Part shown: piece by piece, positions 41,533 through 49,238 of the stretch | Numbering within the stretch: position 1 is the first letter of the stretch | How the letters are laid out: every line of letters begins with the position of its first letter | Origin: Aeromicrobium sp. A1-2 | GTDB lineage: Bacteria; Actinomycetota; Actinomycetes; Propionibacteriales; Nocardioidaceae | Reading direction: 5' to 3' | Length of the DNA stretch: 64,000 nucleotides | Assembly (NCBI RefSeq): GCF_003443875.1 | Contig: NZ_CP027482.1 | Coordinates: forward strand, 1,922,001-1,986,000 | Position numbers and translations under genes: made by a program | The notes under the pieces: generated by a model | Seen by the model: only the letters and a program-made list of their open reading frames with translations | What the model was told of the DNA's origin: nothing | Database searches by the model: none

Positions 41533-43077
41533 ATGTCCCGGATACTCATCGGTCGCTACCGACTCGACAGACTCATCGGTGGCGGAGGCATGGGTGAGGT
41601 CTGGCAGGCACACGACGGGGTGCTGGGCCGCACCGTCGCGATCAAGATCATCCGTCGACACCTCGCCGACGACCCCAACGTTCGCGCCCGACTGCGGGTC
41701 GAGGCACAACTGGCTGGATCGCTGCACCATCCCGGCATCGTCGAGGTCTACGACTACGGCGAGGACGAGCAGGATGGCCACTCCGTGCCGTTCATCGTGA
41801 TGCCGCTGATCGACGGCGCGCCGTTGTCAGCGCTGCTCGCCGAGCGCGGCACCGTGTCGACCGGCGAGACCATGGCGATCGTCGCCGAGATCGCCGCCGC
41901 GCTGGGTGCTGCCCACGATGCCGGCATCGTGCACCGCGACCTCAAGCCGGGCAACATCCTGGTCACCCCCGCGGACCGGGTCATGCTGGTGGACTTCGGC
42001 ATCGCCCACTCCCCGGGCGGCGAGCCCCTGACCCAGACCGGTGCGCTGATCGGGACGGCGGACTACCTGAGCCCGGAGCAGGCGGCAGGACGCTCGGCAA
42101 CCTTCGCGTCCGACCTGTACTCGCTGGGAGTCGTGGCTCATGTCTGCCTGGCTGGTTCGGCACCATTTCATCGCGACAGCGACATCGCGACGGCGCTGGC
42201 GCACATCCAGGACGAACCACCCGGCCTGCCCGACACGACGCCGCCGGAGGCAGTTGCCTTGGTGCTCGGGCTGCTGGCCAAGGATCCCGCCGACCGCCCC
42301 TCGTCGGCCGCTGCCGTCGTGGACGCCGCGCGCGCCCTCGCGACCTCGGTCCCGCGCCCGCCGGGAGCGTCCGCTGCCAGCGCCGTGCCCGTCGCAGTGA
42401 CCGACCGACCCGAGACCCACGACGACACGTCGCCCGGCCAGACCTCCGTCCTCCTGACCTCCGATCCCTCGAGGCCGACCGGTGGCAGCCTCATCGCTGC
42501 CGAGCACAGCCGCGTACCCAGGCGACTCGTGGTCCTCAGCTCGGCACTGATCGTCCTCGTCGCCGTCGCTCTGGGCTGGCTCCTGGTTCGCGACGACGCC
42601 GTTGTCGCGCCGGATCTGGACGGCACGACCCAGACCGTCGCGACCGCCCGGCTCAAGAGCCTGGGGCTCAGCGTCAGGGTGGACAAGGTCGACGTCGCCG
42701 GCCACGAGGCCGGCGAGGTCGTCGGCCAGGATCCCAAACCCGGCGAGGAGATCGCCTCGGGGTCGACCGTCTCGATCCAGGTGGCGAGCGGGCGCGTCGA
42801 CATACCCGTCGACGATCTTCTCGGGGCCAGCTACGAGACCGCCGCTGCTCGCTTGGAAGAGCTCGGGCTCAGGCCTGCGCGTGTTGATGCTCCGTCCAGC
42901 GCACCCGCCGGAACTGTCTCGGACGTGGCCCCGTCGACGACGGCGAAGATCGGGGGCACCGTCACGCTGACGGTTGCCGCCACCGCGGCCCCAGTCACCC
43001 AGTCCGACAGCACGTCGAGCAAGGACCAGAAGGCCCCCACCAAGCCCAAGAAGGACAAGAAGAAGGGCAAGAAGTAG
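41533..43077 (+). CDS. PASTA-domain serine/threonine protein kinase
   Basis: A 514-residue membrane kinase. The cytosolic kinase domain (about 7-265) has K38 in VAIKII, the catalytic loop HRDLKPGN (134-141) and DFG at 154. A proline-rich juxtamembrane linker leads to one helix (LVVLSSALIVLVAVALGWLL, about 333-352). Two extracellular PASTA repeats follow (about 358-420 and 422-488), then a lysine-rich tail (KPKKDKKKGKK). PASTA kinases sense cell-wall fragments; this one has fewer PASTA repeats than PknB, so it is probably an accessory kinase rather than the division-cluster one. Confidence 0.95.
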   Translation: MSRILIGRYRLDRLIGGGGMGEVWQAHDGVLGRTVAIKIIRRHLADDPNVRARLRVEAQLAGSLHHPGIVEVYDYGEDEQDGHSVPFIVMPLIDGAPLSALLAERGTVSTGETMAIVAEIAAALGAAHDAGIVHRDLKPGNILVTPADRVMLVDFGIAHSPGGEPLTQTGALIGTADYLSPEQAAGRSATFASDLYSLGVVAHVCLAGSAPFHRDSDIATALAHIQDEPPGLPDTTPPEAVALVLGLLAKDPADRPSSAAAVVDAARALATSVPRPPGASAASAVPVAVTDRPETHDDTSPGQTSVLLTSDPSRPTGGSLIAAEHSRVPRRLVVLSSALIVLVAVALGWLLVRDDAVVAPDLDGTTQTVATARLKSLGLSVRVDKVDVAGHEAGEVVGQDPKPGEEIASGSTVSIQVASGRVDIPVDDLLGASYETAAARLEELGLRPARVDAPSSAPAGTVSDVAPSTTAKIGGTVTLTVAATAAPVTQSDSTSSKDQKAPTKPKKDKKKGKK

Positions 43078-43103
43078 GCCTCGTGCCCAGCGATGGACCC
43101 TGC

Positions 43104-44654
43104 TCAGGCCAACGCGCTGCGCATCTGGCTGAGTCGATCGCGATACTCGCTGGCTGGCAGGTGGTCGACGTTGAGCGGAGGGTCCAGCTCACTCAGGACG
43201 ATCTGCTCGACCTCGCGAAGCTCACCGAAGTTCTCACTGGGCCATGCAGAGACCGACAGGTGCTCAAGCATCCAGCGGGTCAGGGCCGGGTCCTCCAGGG
43301 ACTCCATGCGGAGGTGATCGCTCAGCACGGTCGCCAGCGTCATCCGGAAAGTGGAGGCACGCGCACGCCCGTGGAGCTGAATGCGTTGAACGTGGTCGCG
43401 AAGGTTCAGGACAGGGTCGGCGAGCGAGTGCCAGCTGGAGCCGCCGACCTGACCGACGAAGATCAGGCCAGGACGCACCGGAAGCATCAGGCACCGGTTG
43501 AGCTCGCGCGCACCCTCGGAGTCGACGAACCAGCCGTACAACCCGGGTGACGCAGGAAGGCCGCTGACGTCGGTGGCCGGAACCGCATGCGACGGGTCGG
43601 CGATCAGGCGGCTGATCGGTGAGGAGTTGTCGGCGTTCGTACGGGGCACATGGACTTGCTGCGGGCCCTCCGACGGCAGGGCCGGCGCCACGGCACCTTC
43701 ATGACTGACCGGCGCGTCCGTCCACTGCGCATCCAGGCGCTTCGCCCGGCCCGTACCGCTGACAGACCCCGAGGAGATCACCGCGCCGGCGTCACGCAGA
43801 TCAGCGAACAACGGGCCGATGAAGGCATCCGGCGCATCGACACGCACCAGCATTCCGTCGAGTGAACCCACCAGCGACTGCAGGCGGGCCACGACCCAGC
43901 TGGCCCACACCAGGCGGTAGTCCGGGTGCATGTCGGCGAGCGTGCGTGAGTCCGGTGACATCCACTCGTCAGGAGCCACCAGACCGTGCTCGGCGGACAG
44001 GATGAACCACTCGCCGCCGGACAGCTCGGCGTCGAGTCGGCTCAGCTGGAAGGAGAAGTCCCGGAACACCTCCTTGGCCGGGGCCGGCACGTTGGCCCGA
44101 TCACCGACACTGCCCAGCAAGATGATGTCGGGAGTACGGGGCTCGTCGTCCGTGACCTGTTCGGGGGCGGACCCCGCGGCAGTCTCGGCAGCCGCACCGT
44201 CATCACTCGCGCCCCGGGCCACCGTCCCGGGCTCGTCAGCACGGCCCATCGGCCCGGCGGCCTTCTTGCTCTTGGTCTTCGGCTTCTTCGTACGGGCCTT
44301 GGACTTGGCAGCCGAAAGCGGCTTCCTGCTCGGGCCCGGCGGTTCAGGCCGCATCTTGAGCTTGCTGGACGAGGAGGACAGGTCGGCGGTCGGTTCTTCT
44401 CCGCGCTCACTAATCGGGATCGCGGCGTACTCGCCACGTGCAACCCGCCTGAACACCGGCGAGCGGTGCGCAAACTGGACGTGCTTGGCCCGCCCACCCT
44501 CGGTGAGCCCGATCAGGTGCGCGCGGATCGTGGCCTCGTTGACCTCCGGGAAGTGGTCCTCGAACCAGGCGCGAACATCGTCGTATCGGAAGATCTCGGG
44601 CATCGCGTCCGCGCACGCGTGCATGATCTGCCAGACAGGTCTGTCGTATTTCAT
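43104..44654 (-). CDS. Three-module protein: winged-helix, DUF6884-like and GIY-YIG nuclease-like
   Basis: A 516-residue soluble protein. Residues 1-75 look like a winged helix of the DUF7669 type (VWQIMHACADAMPEIFRYDDV). A basic, disordered linker (about 100-165) follows. Residues 175-300 resemble DUF6884 (DIILLGSVGDRANVPAPAKEVFRD, then WFILSAEHGLVAPDE). Residues 362-500 look like a GIY-YIG nuclease: GLYGWFVD, FVGQVGGSSW, NLRDHV and a late glutamate before DPPLNVDH. GGGGAGA precedes the ATG at 44654. The combination suggests DNA or RNA recognition with cleavage, possibly genome defence, but no known defence operon surrounds it. Domain calls are by pattern recognition only. Confidence 0.7.
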   Translation of the reverse strand: MKYDRPVWQIMHACADAMPEIFRYDDVRAWFEDHFPEVNEATIRAHLIGLTEGGRAKHVQFAHRSPVFRRVARGEYAAIPISERGEEPTADLSSSSSKLKMRPEPPGPSRKPLSAAKSKARTKKPKTKSKKAAGPMGRADEPGTVARGASDDGAAAETAAGSAPEQVTDDEPRTPDIILLGSVGDRANVPAPAKEVFRDFSFQLSRLDAELSGGEWFILSAEHGLVAPDEWMSPDSRTLADMHPDYRLVWASWVVARLQSLVGSLDGMLVRVDAPDAFIGPLFADLRDAGAVISSGSVSGTGRAKRLDAQWTDAPVSHEGAVAPALPSEGPQQVHVPRTNADNSSPISRLIADPSHAVPATDVSGLPASPGLYGWFVDSEGARELNRCLMLPVRPGLIFVGQVGGSSWHSLADPVLNLRDHVQRIQLHGRARASTFRMTLATVLSDHLRMESLEDPALTRWMLEHLSVSAWPSENFGELREVEQIVLSELDPPLNVDHLPASEYRDRLSQMRSALA

Positions 44655-44796
44655 GCCGTCTCCCCAACATCCCGAGATCAACCGGCACGCAAACCCCCCG
44701 CAGGTTCCTCGTGCGCCTTCCACTGACAAAGAGATGCTCCCGCCTCAGATATGACGAGGTTTGACACAGGTGAATTTTCGGCACCGGACAAGTGCC

Positions 44797-44824
44797 GGGA
44801 ATGTCCGCTCCGGTTGATCGGTTG
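44797..44824 (+). promoter_or_regulatory. SigR/SigH-type promoter of thioredoxin
   Basis: GGGAAT (44797-44802), 18 bases, then GTTG (44821-44824). This matches the known SigR/SigH thiol-stress consensus (GGAAT-N18/19-GTT), which controls thioredoxin genes in Streptomyces and mycobacteria. The start codon is 36 bases downstream. Confidence 0.75.
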
Positions 44825-44859
44825 AACCAGACGCAAGGATTTCTCCAGAAAGGCAGCCC

Positions 44860-45240
44860 ATGAGCACCGTCACCCTGACCAAGGACACCATCGACGACAT
44901 CATCGGCGGCGAGGGCATCACGCTCGTCGACTGGTGGGCCGAGTGGTGCGGCCCGTGTAAGCAGTTCGGTCCGGTCTTCGAGGCCGCCAGCGAGCAGCAC
45001 AGCGATGTTGTCTTCGGCAAGATCGACACCGAGGACCAGCAGGAGCTGGCCGCCGCCGCCCAGATCACCTCGATCCCGACCCTGATGGCATTCCGCGATG
45101 GGGTTCTCGTCTTCTCACAGCCCGGCGCCCTCCCGGCCGCTGGTCTCGAGGAGATCATCACCGCGGTCAAGGCTCTGGATATGGATGATGTGCGTCGTCG
45201 GATGGACGAGCAGGACTCACCCGAGGCGCAGCAGGCCTAA
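44860..45240 (+). CDS. trxA: Thioredoxin
   Basis: A 126-residue thiol-disulfide reductant with the canonical active site WCGPCK near residue 31, the cis-proline segment SIPTLMAF, and all thioredoxin-fold strands. A C-terminal extension of about 20 charged residues follows the last helix. It can donate electrons to MsrB and other reductases. AGAAAGG lies six bases before the ATG. It is a single-gene unit between a SigR-type promoter and a strong terminator; no thioredoxin reductase is adjacent, so it may be one of several thioredoxins. Confidence 0.96.
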   Translation: MSTVTLTKDTIDDIIGGEGITLVDWWAEWCGPCKQFGPVFEAASEQHSDVVFGKIDTEDQQELAAAAQITSIPTLMAFRDGVLVFSQPGALPAAGLEEIITAVKALDMDDVRRRMDEQDSPEAQQA

Positions 45241-45246
45241 TCGGCC

Positions 45247-45284
45247 ACAGAACCCGCCGACCCCGCGTGGTCGGCGGGTTCTGT
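45247..45284 (+). terminator. Terminator of trxA
   Basis: A 16-pair perfect stem (ACAGAACCCGCCGACC with its complement) and a six-base loop directly after the trxA stop. Confidence 0.88.
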
Positions 45285-45294
45285 CGCGCTCGGC

Positions 45295-45300
45295 TAGCGT
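45295..45300 (+). promoter_or_regulatory. -10 element of the ABM gene (TAGCGT)
   Basis: TAGCGT plus six bases (GAAGGC) to the ATG at 45307. Confidence 0.6.
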
Positions 45301-45306
45301 GAAGGC

Positions 45307-45627
45307 ATGATCTTGATCGTCGTGAAGTTCCGAACGTTGCCGGACTGGACCGAGCGCTGGCTCGAGCTGGTCGCGCCATTCACCGCGGCGACGCGCGCTG
45401 AGCCCGGCAACAAGTGGTTCGAGTGGTCGCGCAGCGTGGACGACCCCTGCGAGTTCGTCCTCGTGGAGGCCTTCGAGGACGACGCAGCGGAGGCACACGT
45501 GACGAGCGATCACTTCTCCGCCGGGCTCGAGGCCATGCGGCCGGCGCTTGCCGAGACACCTCACATCGTCAGTCAGGGCATCGACCAGGACGACTGGAAC
45601 CTGATGGGCGAGCTGCAGATCGGCTGA
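45307..45627 (+). CDS. Antibiotic biosynthesis monooxygenase (ABM) domain protein
   Basis: A 106-residue single-domain protein with the dimeric alpha/beta-barrel pattern: VKFRTLPDWTERWLELVAPFTAATRAEPG, then FEWSRSVDDPCEFVLVEAFED, then AHVTSDHF. The relatives are YgiN-like quinol monooxygenases and haem- or flavin-free oxygenases. The ABM histidine is present in SDHF. No cofactor or substrate can be assigned. It starts 22 bases after the trxA terminator with its own -10 box and converges on an MBL gene. Confidence 0.88.
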   Translation: MILIVVKFRTLPDWTERWLELVAPFTAATRAEPGNKWFEWSRSVDDPCEFVLVEAFEDDAAEAHVTSDHFSAGLEAMRPALAETPHIVSQGIDQDDWNLMGELQIG

Positions 45628-45634
45628 CTCGGCC

Positions 45635-46423
45635 TCAGACCTCGATCGACGTCGACTCCCCCCGGTCCAGCCACCGCAGGCGATCGGCGTGGGGCGAGGA
45701 CGAGAGCACCTTCTCCGCGGCCGACCTGCCCTGCTGGAAGTGTGACCAGCCTTCGTAGTGCACCGGGATCACGGTGGACGGCTGCACCAGGTCCAGCAGC
45801 TCGACACCTTCCCGGGCATCCATCGTGTAACGCAGCCACCCCGAGAGGTAGCGGAAGCGCACCGACCCCAGGTGGAGCAGCATCGTGCCGATGTCCAGCC
45901 GGGAGGCCACGTCCTTCAGACCGGGGTACAGCACGGTGTCTCCGGTCATCCAGAGCTGGCCGTTGGTCTGGCCCACCCAGTGCAGAGCAAATCCCACGAC
46001 CGGCCCGGTGATCGGGTCGCTGCCGGCCGGGCCGTGGCGACACGGTGTGGCGGTCACCGTGATCGTCTCCTTGCCCGGTGCCCGGAGGGTATGTGTGTCC
46101 CACCCGGCCATGCCGATCGCGCCGCCGCCGATCTTGGCCGCGCCCTTCGTCGTGGTCAACACCGTCCCCAGCTGCGGGAGCATCGCCAGACCGGTCGGGT
46201 CGAGGTTGTCCCCGTGGTGGTGGTGACTGATCAGCACCGCGTCGATCGGGCCCAGCTCGGCGGGAGCGATCGAGGGGCCGGCGAGCTTGCGCGACATCGT
46301 GCCCCAGCCGAAGAAGTACCGCCTGCCGGGCGGATCGAAGGTCGGGTCGGTGAGGATGCGCCATCCGCCGACCTCGACCAAGGTCGTGGGTCCACCGATG
46401 TGCGTGATGGTCGCTGCAGTCAT
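45635..46423 (-). CDS. MBL-fold metal-dependent hydrolase (UlaG-like)
   Basis: A 262-residue metallo-beta-lactamase-fold enzyme. The metal signature is SHHHHGDNLD near residue 67, followed by the histidine in TPCRHGP, the aspartate in MTGDTVLYP and the late histidine in VHYEGWSHF. The first strand (ITHIGGPTTLVEVGGWRILTDP) is typical of the UlaG/L-ascorbate-6-P lactonase-like group, whose members act on lactones or phosphodiesters. The ATG at 46423 is set by TACGTT seven bases upstream; a longer reading adds arginine-rich sequence without similarity. Confidence 0.9.
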   Translation of the reverse strand: MTAATITHIGGPTTLVEVGGWRILTDPTFDPPGRRYFFGWGTMSRKLAGPSIAPAELGPIDAVLISHHHHGDNLDPTGLAMLPQLGTVLTTTKGAAKIGGGAIGMAGWDTHTLRAPGKETITVTATPCRHGPAGSDPITGPVVGFALHWVGQTNGQLWMTGDTVLYPGLKDVASRLDIGTMLLHLGSVRFRYLSGWLRYTMDAREGVELLDLVQPSTVIPVHYEGWSHFQQGRSAAEKVLSSSPHADRLRWLDRGESTSIEV

Positions 46424-46430
46424 GCGCAGA

Positions 46431-46436
46431 AACGTA
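46431..46436 (-). promoter_or_regulatory. -10 element of the MBL gene (TACGTT)
   Basis: TACGTT plus seven bases to the ATG at 46423. Confidence 0.5.
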
Positions 46437-46469
46437 GCAGCGACGCACCTCGGCCTGGCGGGGCCCGAC

Positions 46470-47288
46470 TCAGACCGTGATGAACGACCGCATGCCGATC
46501 GCACCCATGTCGATCTCGTCGTTGAAGAACCGCATGTCCTCGTGGTCCTCGAGCAGGCTCAGCGCGGCCACCATTGGCCTGTAGTGGTCGTCTGTCGGGA
46601 CCGCTATGCGCGCCTCGGACCAGGTGCCGTAGGGGTCCAGCAGCTTGCCGACGTCGCGATCGCGAAGTGCGGTGGCAGTGTCCGCATCGAACTGCTGCGC
46701 CCAGTCCCATGCCGGGCCACCGTCCCACTTCACCCGTCCGAGCGCGTGGACGATGTTGCCGCTGCCGATGAACACGACCCCGCGCCGGCGCATCGCCCGA
46801 AGCTGACCGTAGAGCCGGTAGAGCTCGGGCAACGGCATTTCGTAGTCGACGCTGATCTGCAGGACCGGAATCTCCGGCGCGGGGGCCAGGTGCGCCAGCA
46901 CGCTCCATGTCCCGTGGTCCAGGCCCCACTGCTGGTCGAGCTCAGCCTCGTAGTCAACGAACTGTCGGGCGATCGCGGCGGCGACGGCCGGGTCGCCGAC
47001 GCTGTCGTAGTGGACGCGGGACAGCTCGTCGGGGAAGCCGCCGAAGTCGTAGATGATCCGATTGCGTGGGGCGTCGGTGATGTGGGTGCTGCCGGGGGTC
47101 AGCCAGTGCGCGCTGATGACAACGATGGCCTGCGCCTCGGGAAGGTCTGCGCCCACCGCGGACCAGGCGCGCGTGTAAGCGTTGTCGGAGATGGCGTTCA
47201 TGGGACTCCCATGGCCCACAAACAGGACCGGCATGAGCGGGCTCGGGCGCAGTCGGTCATCCAGCTGCGCAACGGAATAGGCCACCAT
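46470..47288 (-). CDS. Extradiol dioxygenase of the DODA/YgiD family
   Basis: A 272-residue class III (LigB-like) ring-opening dioxygenase. Metal and active-site histidines are visible in FVGHGSPM, SAHWLT and GSGNIVH, with DHYRPM near the C-terminus. Bacterial members cleave catechol-like compounds and are often called 4,5-DOPA dioxygenase; the physiological substrate is usually unknown. GAGGG lies six bases before the ATG at 47288, supporting the longer start over an internal methionine at residue 19. No aromatic degradation operon is adjacent. Confidence 0.9.
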   Translation of the reverse strand: MVAYSVAQLDDRLRPSPLMPVLFVGHGSPMNAISDNAYTRAWSAVGADLPEAQAIVVISAHWLTPGSTHITDAPRNRIIYDFGGFPDELSRVHYDSVGDPAVAAAIARQFVDYEAELDQQWGLDHGTWSVLAHLAPAPEIPVLQISVDYEMPLPELYRLYGQLRAMRRRGVVFIGSGNIVHALGRVKWDGGPAWDWAQQFDADTATALRDRDVGKLLDPYGTWSEARIAVPTDDHYRPMVAALSLLEDHEDMRFFNDEIDMGAIGMRSFITV

Positions 47289-47329
47289 GTAACCCTCGAA
47301 TCACCTAGTTGATGATTCAACCATAGCAT

Positions 47330-47842
47330 TCACCACTGTGGCCCCGGCTCCTGCCGGAACCGTCCCGGCATCTCGCTGGCCCAGTCGTCAGGCTTGCGCG
47401 CAGCGGACCGCCTGGCGAAGTCGACCCGCGCCTGCTTGATTGCGGCCTCGGCATCCCAGTAGGCACACCGGAACACCGAGAGATCGAGCAACTGCTGGCG
47501 GCTCAGGTGGCTCAGCAACCGCGACATCAGGCTGATCTGGGTGCGTGACTCACCCAGGCCCTCAGGCAGCCACGGCGGCCGCAAGAAACCGGGAATCACA
47601 CACATCAGCTCGTTGGGGCCGAACAGCTGCCAGAACGCTCCTCGGTCATGGAACTCGCGCTCGGCCGACAGCAATGTGGCCGACTGCGCGCCGAGCCAGT
47701 CGCCCATCTCAGCGGTGTCGAGGAAGTAGGTCAGCCGCCCACGGACACGGACATAGCGACGCACTGTCGGGATCGCTCGATCGGCCGCCTCCGCGATGAA
47801 GAAGTCGTCCAGGAGGTGCCAACCGGGTTCGTCCAGTTCCAT
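47330..47842 (-). CDS. Hypothetical protein, 170 residues
   Basis: A soluble protein of mixed helix and strand composition with several tryptophans and a basic C-terminus (ARRSAARKPDDW). It has no signal peptide, no membrane segment and no domain that I recognise. One patch (FFIAEAADRAIPTVRRYVRVRGRLTYFLDTAEM, in two parts) suggests a small ligand- or nucleotide-binding fold, but that is weak. The start at 47842 is chosen because similarity-like composition begins there; GGTT/AACC flanks a possible short palindrome just upstream. It lies alone between a dioxygenase and a hydrolase, all on the minus strand. Confidence 0.55.
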   Translation of the reverse strand: MELDEPGWHLLDDFFIAEAADRAIPTVRRYVRVRGRLTYFLDTAEMGDWLGAQSATLLSAEREFHDRGAFWQLFGPNELMCVIPGFLRPPWLPEGLGESRTQISLMSRLLSHLSRQQLLDLSVFRCAYWDAEAAIKQARVDFARRSAARKPDDWASEMPGRFRQEPGPQW

Positions 47843-47953
47843 GGTTCGACCCAACCACCAGGGTCGGACAGTCAGAACGCACCGACGAGCGCGCCCGCGA
47901 GCAGAGGGTTGGAGGCAACCGGCGCGGCTGAACTGACACACACCCAAGCCGGA

Positions 47954-49093
47954 TCAGGAGGTTGCCAGCGCATCGAGGACTCCCGCGGTGAACGTGTCGA
48001 AGGTGATCCGGTCGGGCGTCGCTGGCCGCGCACCCAGGCGCACGGCAACGACGCCCGCCGACGGCACGACCGCGATGTATTGGTTGCCGTAGCCGAACGC
48101 CCAGAAGGCGTCAGCGGGGACGTTCGGAGCGAGTCGCCCCTCGTACGCCGGCTTGTCCTGGGTGAAGCCGGCCTGACGCAGCACCTCGACCACGCGACCC
48201 TGGCCGTTGACCCACCACATCAGCCCGTAGGCCGCGTTGAGCCTCGACGACGGGCGTGTCGCCTCGGCCACGAAGTCCGGCGAGACGATCCGTTGACCGT
48301 CCCACTCCCCCTCGTGCAGCATCAGGTGGCCGACGCGGGCGAGATCAAGGCACGTCGACTCGATGCCCGAGTAGGTCAACGCGTTGCCGGCGGCATCCCG
48401 ACCCCAGGTCGTGTCGCGCATGCCGAGGGGCTCGAGCAGGCGATCCTGCGCCATGCCGACGACATCATCGCCCTCGGCCACGTCGTCGAGGACCGACTCG
48501 AGCGCCTGGGCGGCCGCGTTGTCGTACACCCAGTTCTTGCCGGGAGCCCGGCCCTGCGCGGCTCGCACGGCGAACGATGTCTGGTCGGTCTCGACGCGAA
48601 TCATCCGGCGATCCGCGGCCTCGTCCCAGCGACGCCCCGAGGTCATCGACAGTAGATCGCGCGCCGTGACCTCCTGCGCCGCCCCCGTCCGCCACTCGTC
48701 GACCTGCTTGGAGGCCGAGTCGTCGAGGTCCAGCGTGCCGTCGTCGACCTGCATTCCGACCAGCAGCGAGGTGAGCGACTTGGTGATCGAATAGGCTCGC
48801 CGCCCGGAGCGCTCCGCACCACCGTTCCAGTACGCGTCGTGGACCAGCAGCCCGTCGTGCACGACCGCCACACAGGTCGACCCGTCCAGCGCCAGCCCGG
48901 CGTCGAGGTCAGCCCAGTCGCCCTGCTCTTCACGCTGCCAGCTGTGGCCCGGAAACACCTCCGGCTCGGCGGAGATCGTCGGGAGCGTCACCGGAGTCAC
49001 CCGGGGGACATCGTCCGACCCACCCCGGGAGCACGCCGCGGCCGCGAGCAACGCCCCGATCGCCAGAGCCGACGTGACCTTCACCCTTCCCAC
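47954..49093 (-). CDS. Serine hydrolase lipoprotein (class C beta-lactamase fold)
   Basis: A 379-residue exported lipoprotein. Lipobox AAAAC ends the signal peptide at C21. The penicillin-recognition fold motifs are S102-x-x-K105 (SITK) and Y190-x-N192 (YDN); the third motif is replaced by a FGYGNQ-like segment. Such proteins are usually esterases or D-aminopeptidases rather than true beta-lactamases. The start is a GTG; a second GTG nine bases later could also serve. It is divergent from the gluconate permease gene, with about 145 bases between the starts. Confidence 0.88.
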   Translation of the reverse strand: MGRVKVTSALAIGALLAAAACSRGGSDDVPRVTPVTLPTISAEPEVFPGHSWQREEQGDWADLDAGLALDGSTCVAVVHDGLLVHDAYWNGGAERSGRRAYSITKSLTSLLVGMQVDDGTLDLDDSASKQVDEWRTGAAQEVTARDLLSMTSGRRWDEAADRRMIRVETDQTSFAVRAAQGRAPGKNWVYDNAAAQALESVLDDVAEGDDVVGMAQDRLLEPLGMRDTTWGRDAAGNALTYSGIESTCLDLARVGHLMLHEGEWDGQRIVSPDFVAEATRPSSRLNAAYGLMWWVNGQGRVVEVLRQAGFTQDKPAYEGRLAPNVPADAFWAFGYGNQYIAVVPSAGVVAVRLGARPATPDRITFDTFTAGVLDALATS

Positions 49094-49164
49094 GATGTCA
49101 GAGTCGACCCGGATGACCGCCGCTGCCGGGCCCGAACCCGCTCACCAGCCACTCGTCCCAGCCA

Positions 49165-49190
49165 AAAGTTGCATACGTAGTACCTTTGCG
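49165..49190. promoter_or_regulatory. Candidate GntR operator upstream of gntP
   Basis: The stretch around GCATACGTAGTACC contains the TACGTA core and near-dyad arms, similar in size and core (ACGTA) to the clear palindrome between gntR and gntK. A shared regulator is plausible but the match is partial. Confidence 0.35.
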
Positions 49191-49238
49191 GAACACTGGC
49201 TGCGACCTAGTGACCCACCTCACAACCAGGAGTCGATC

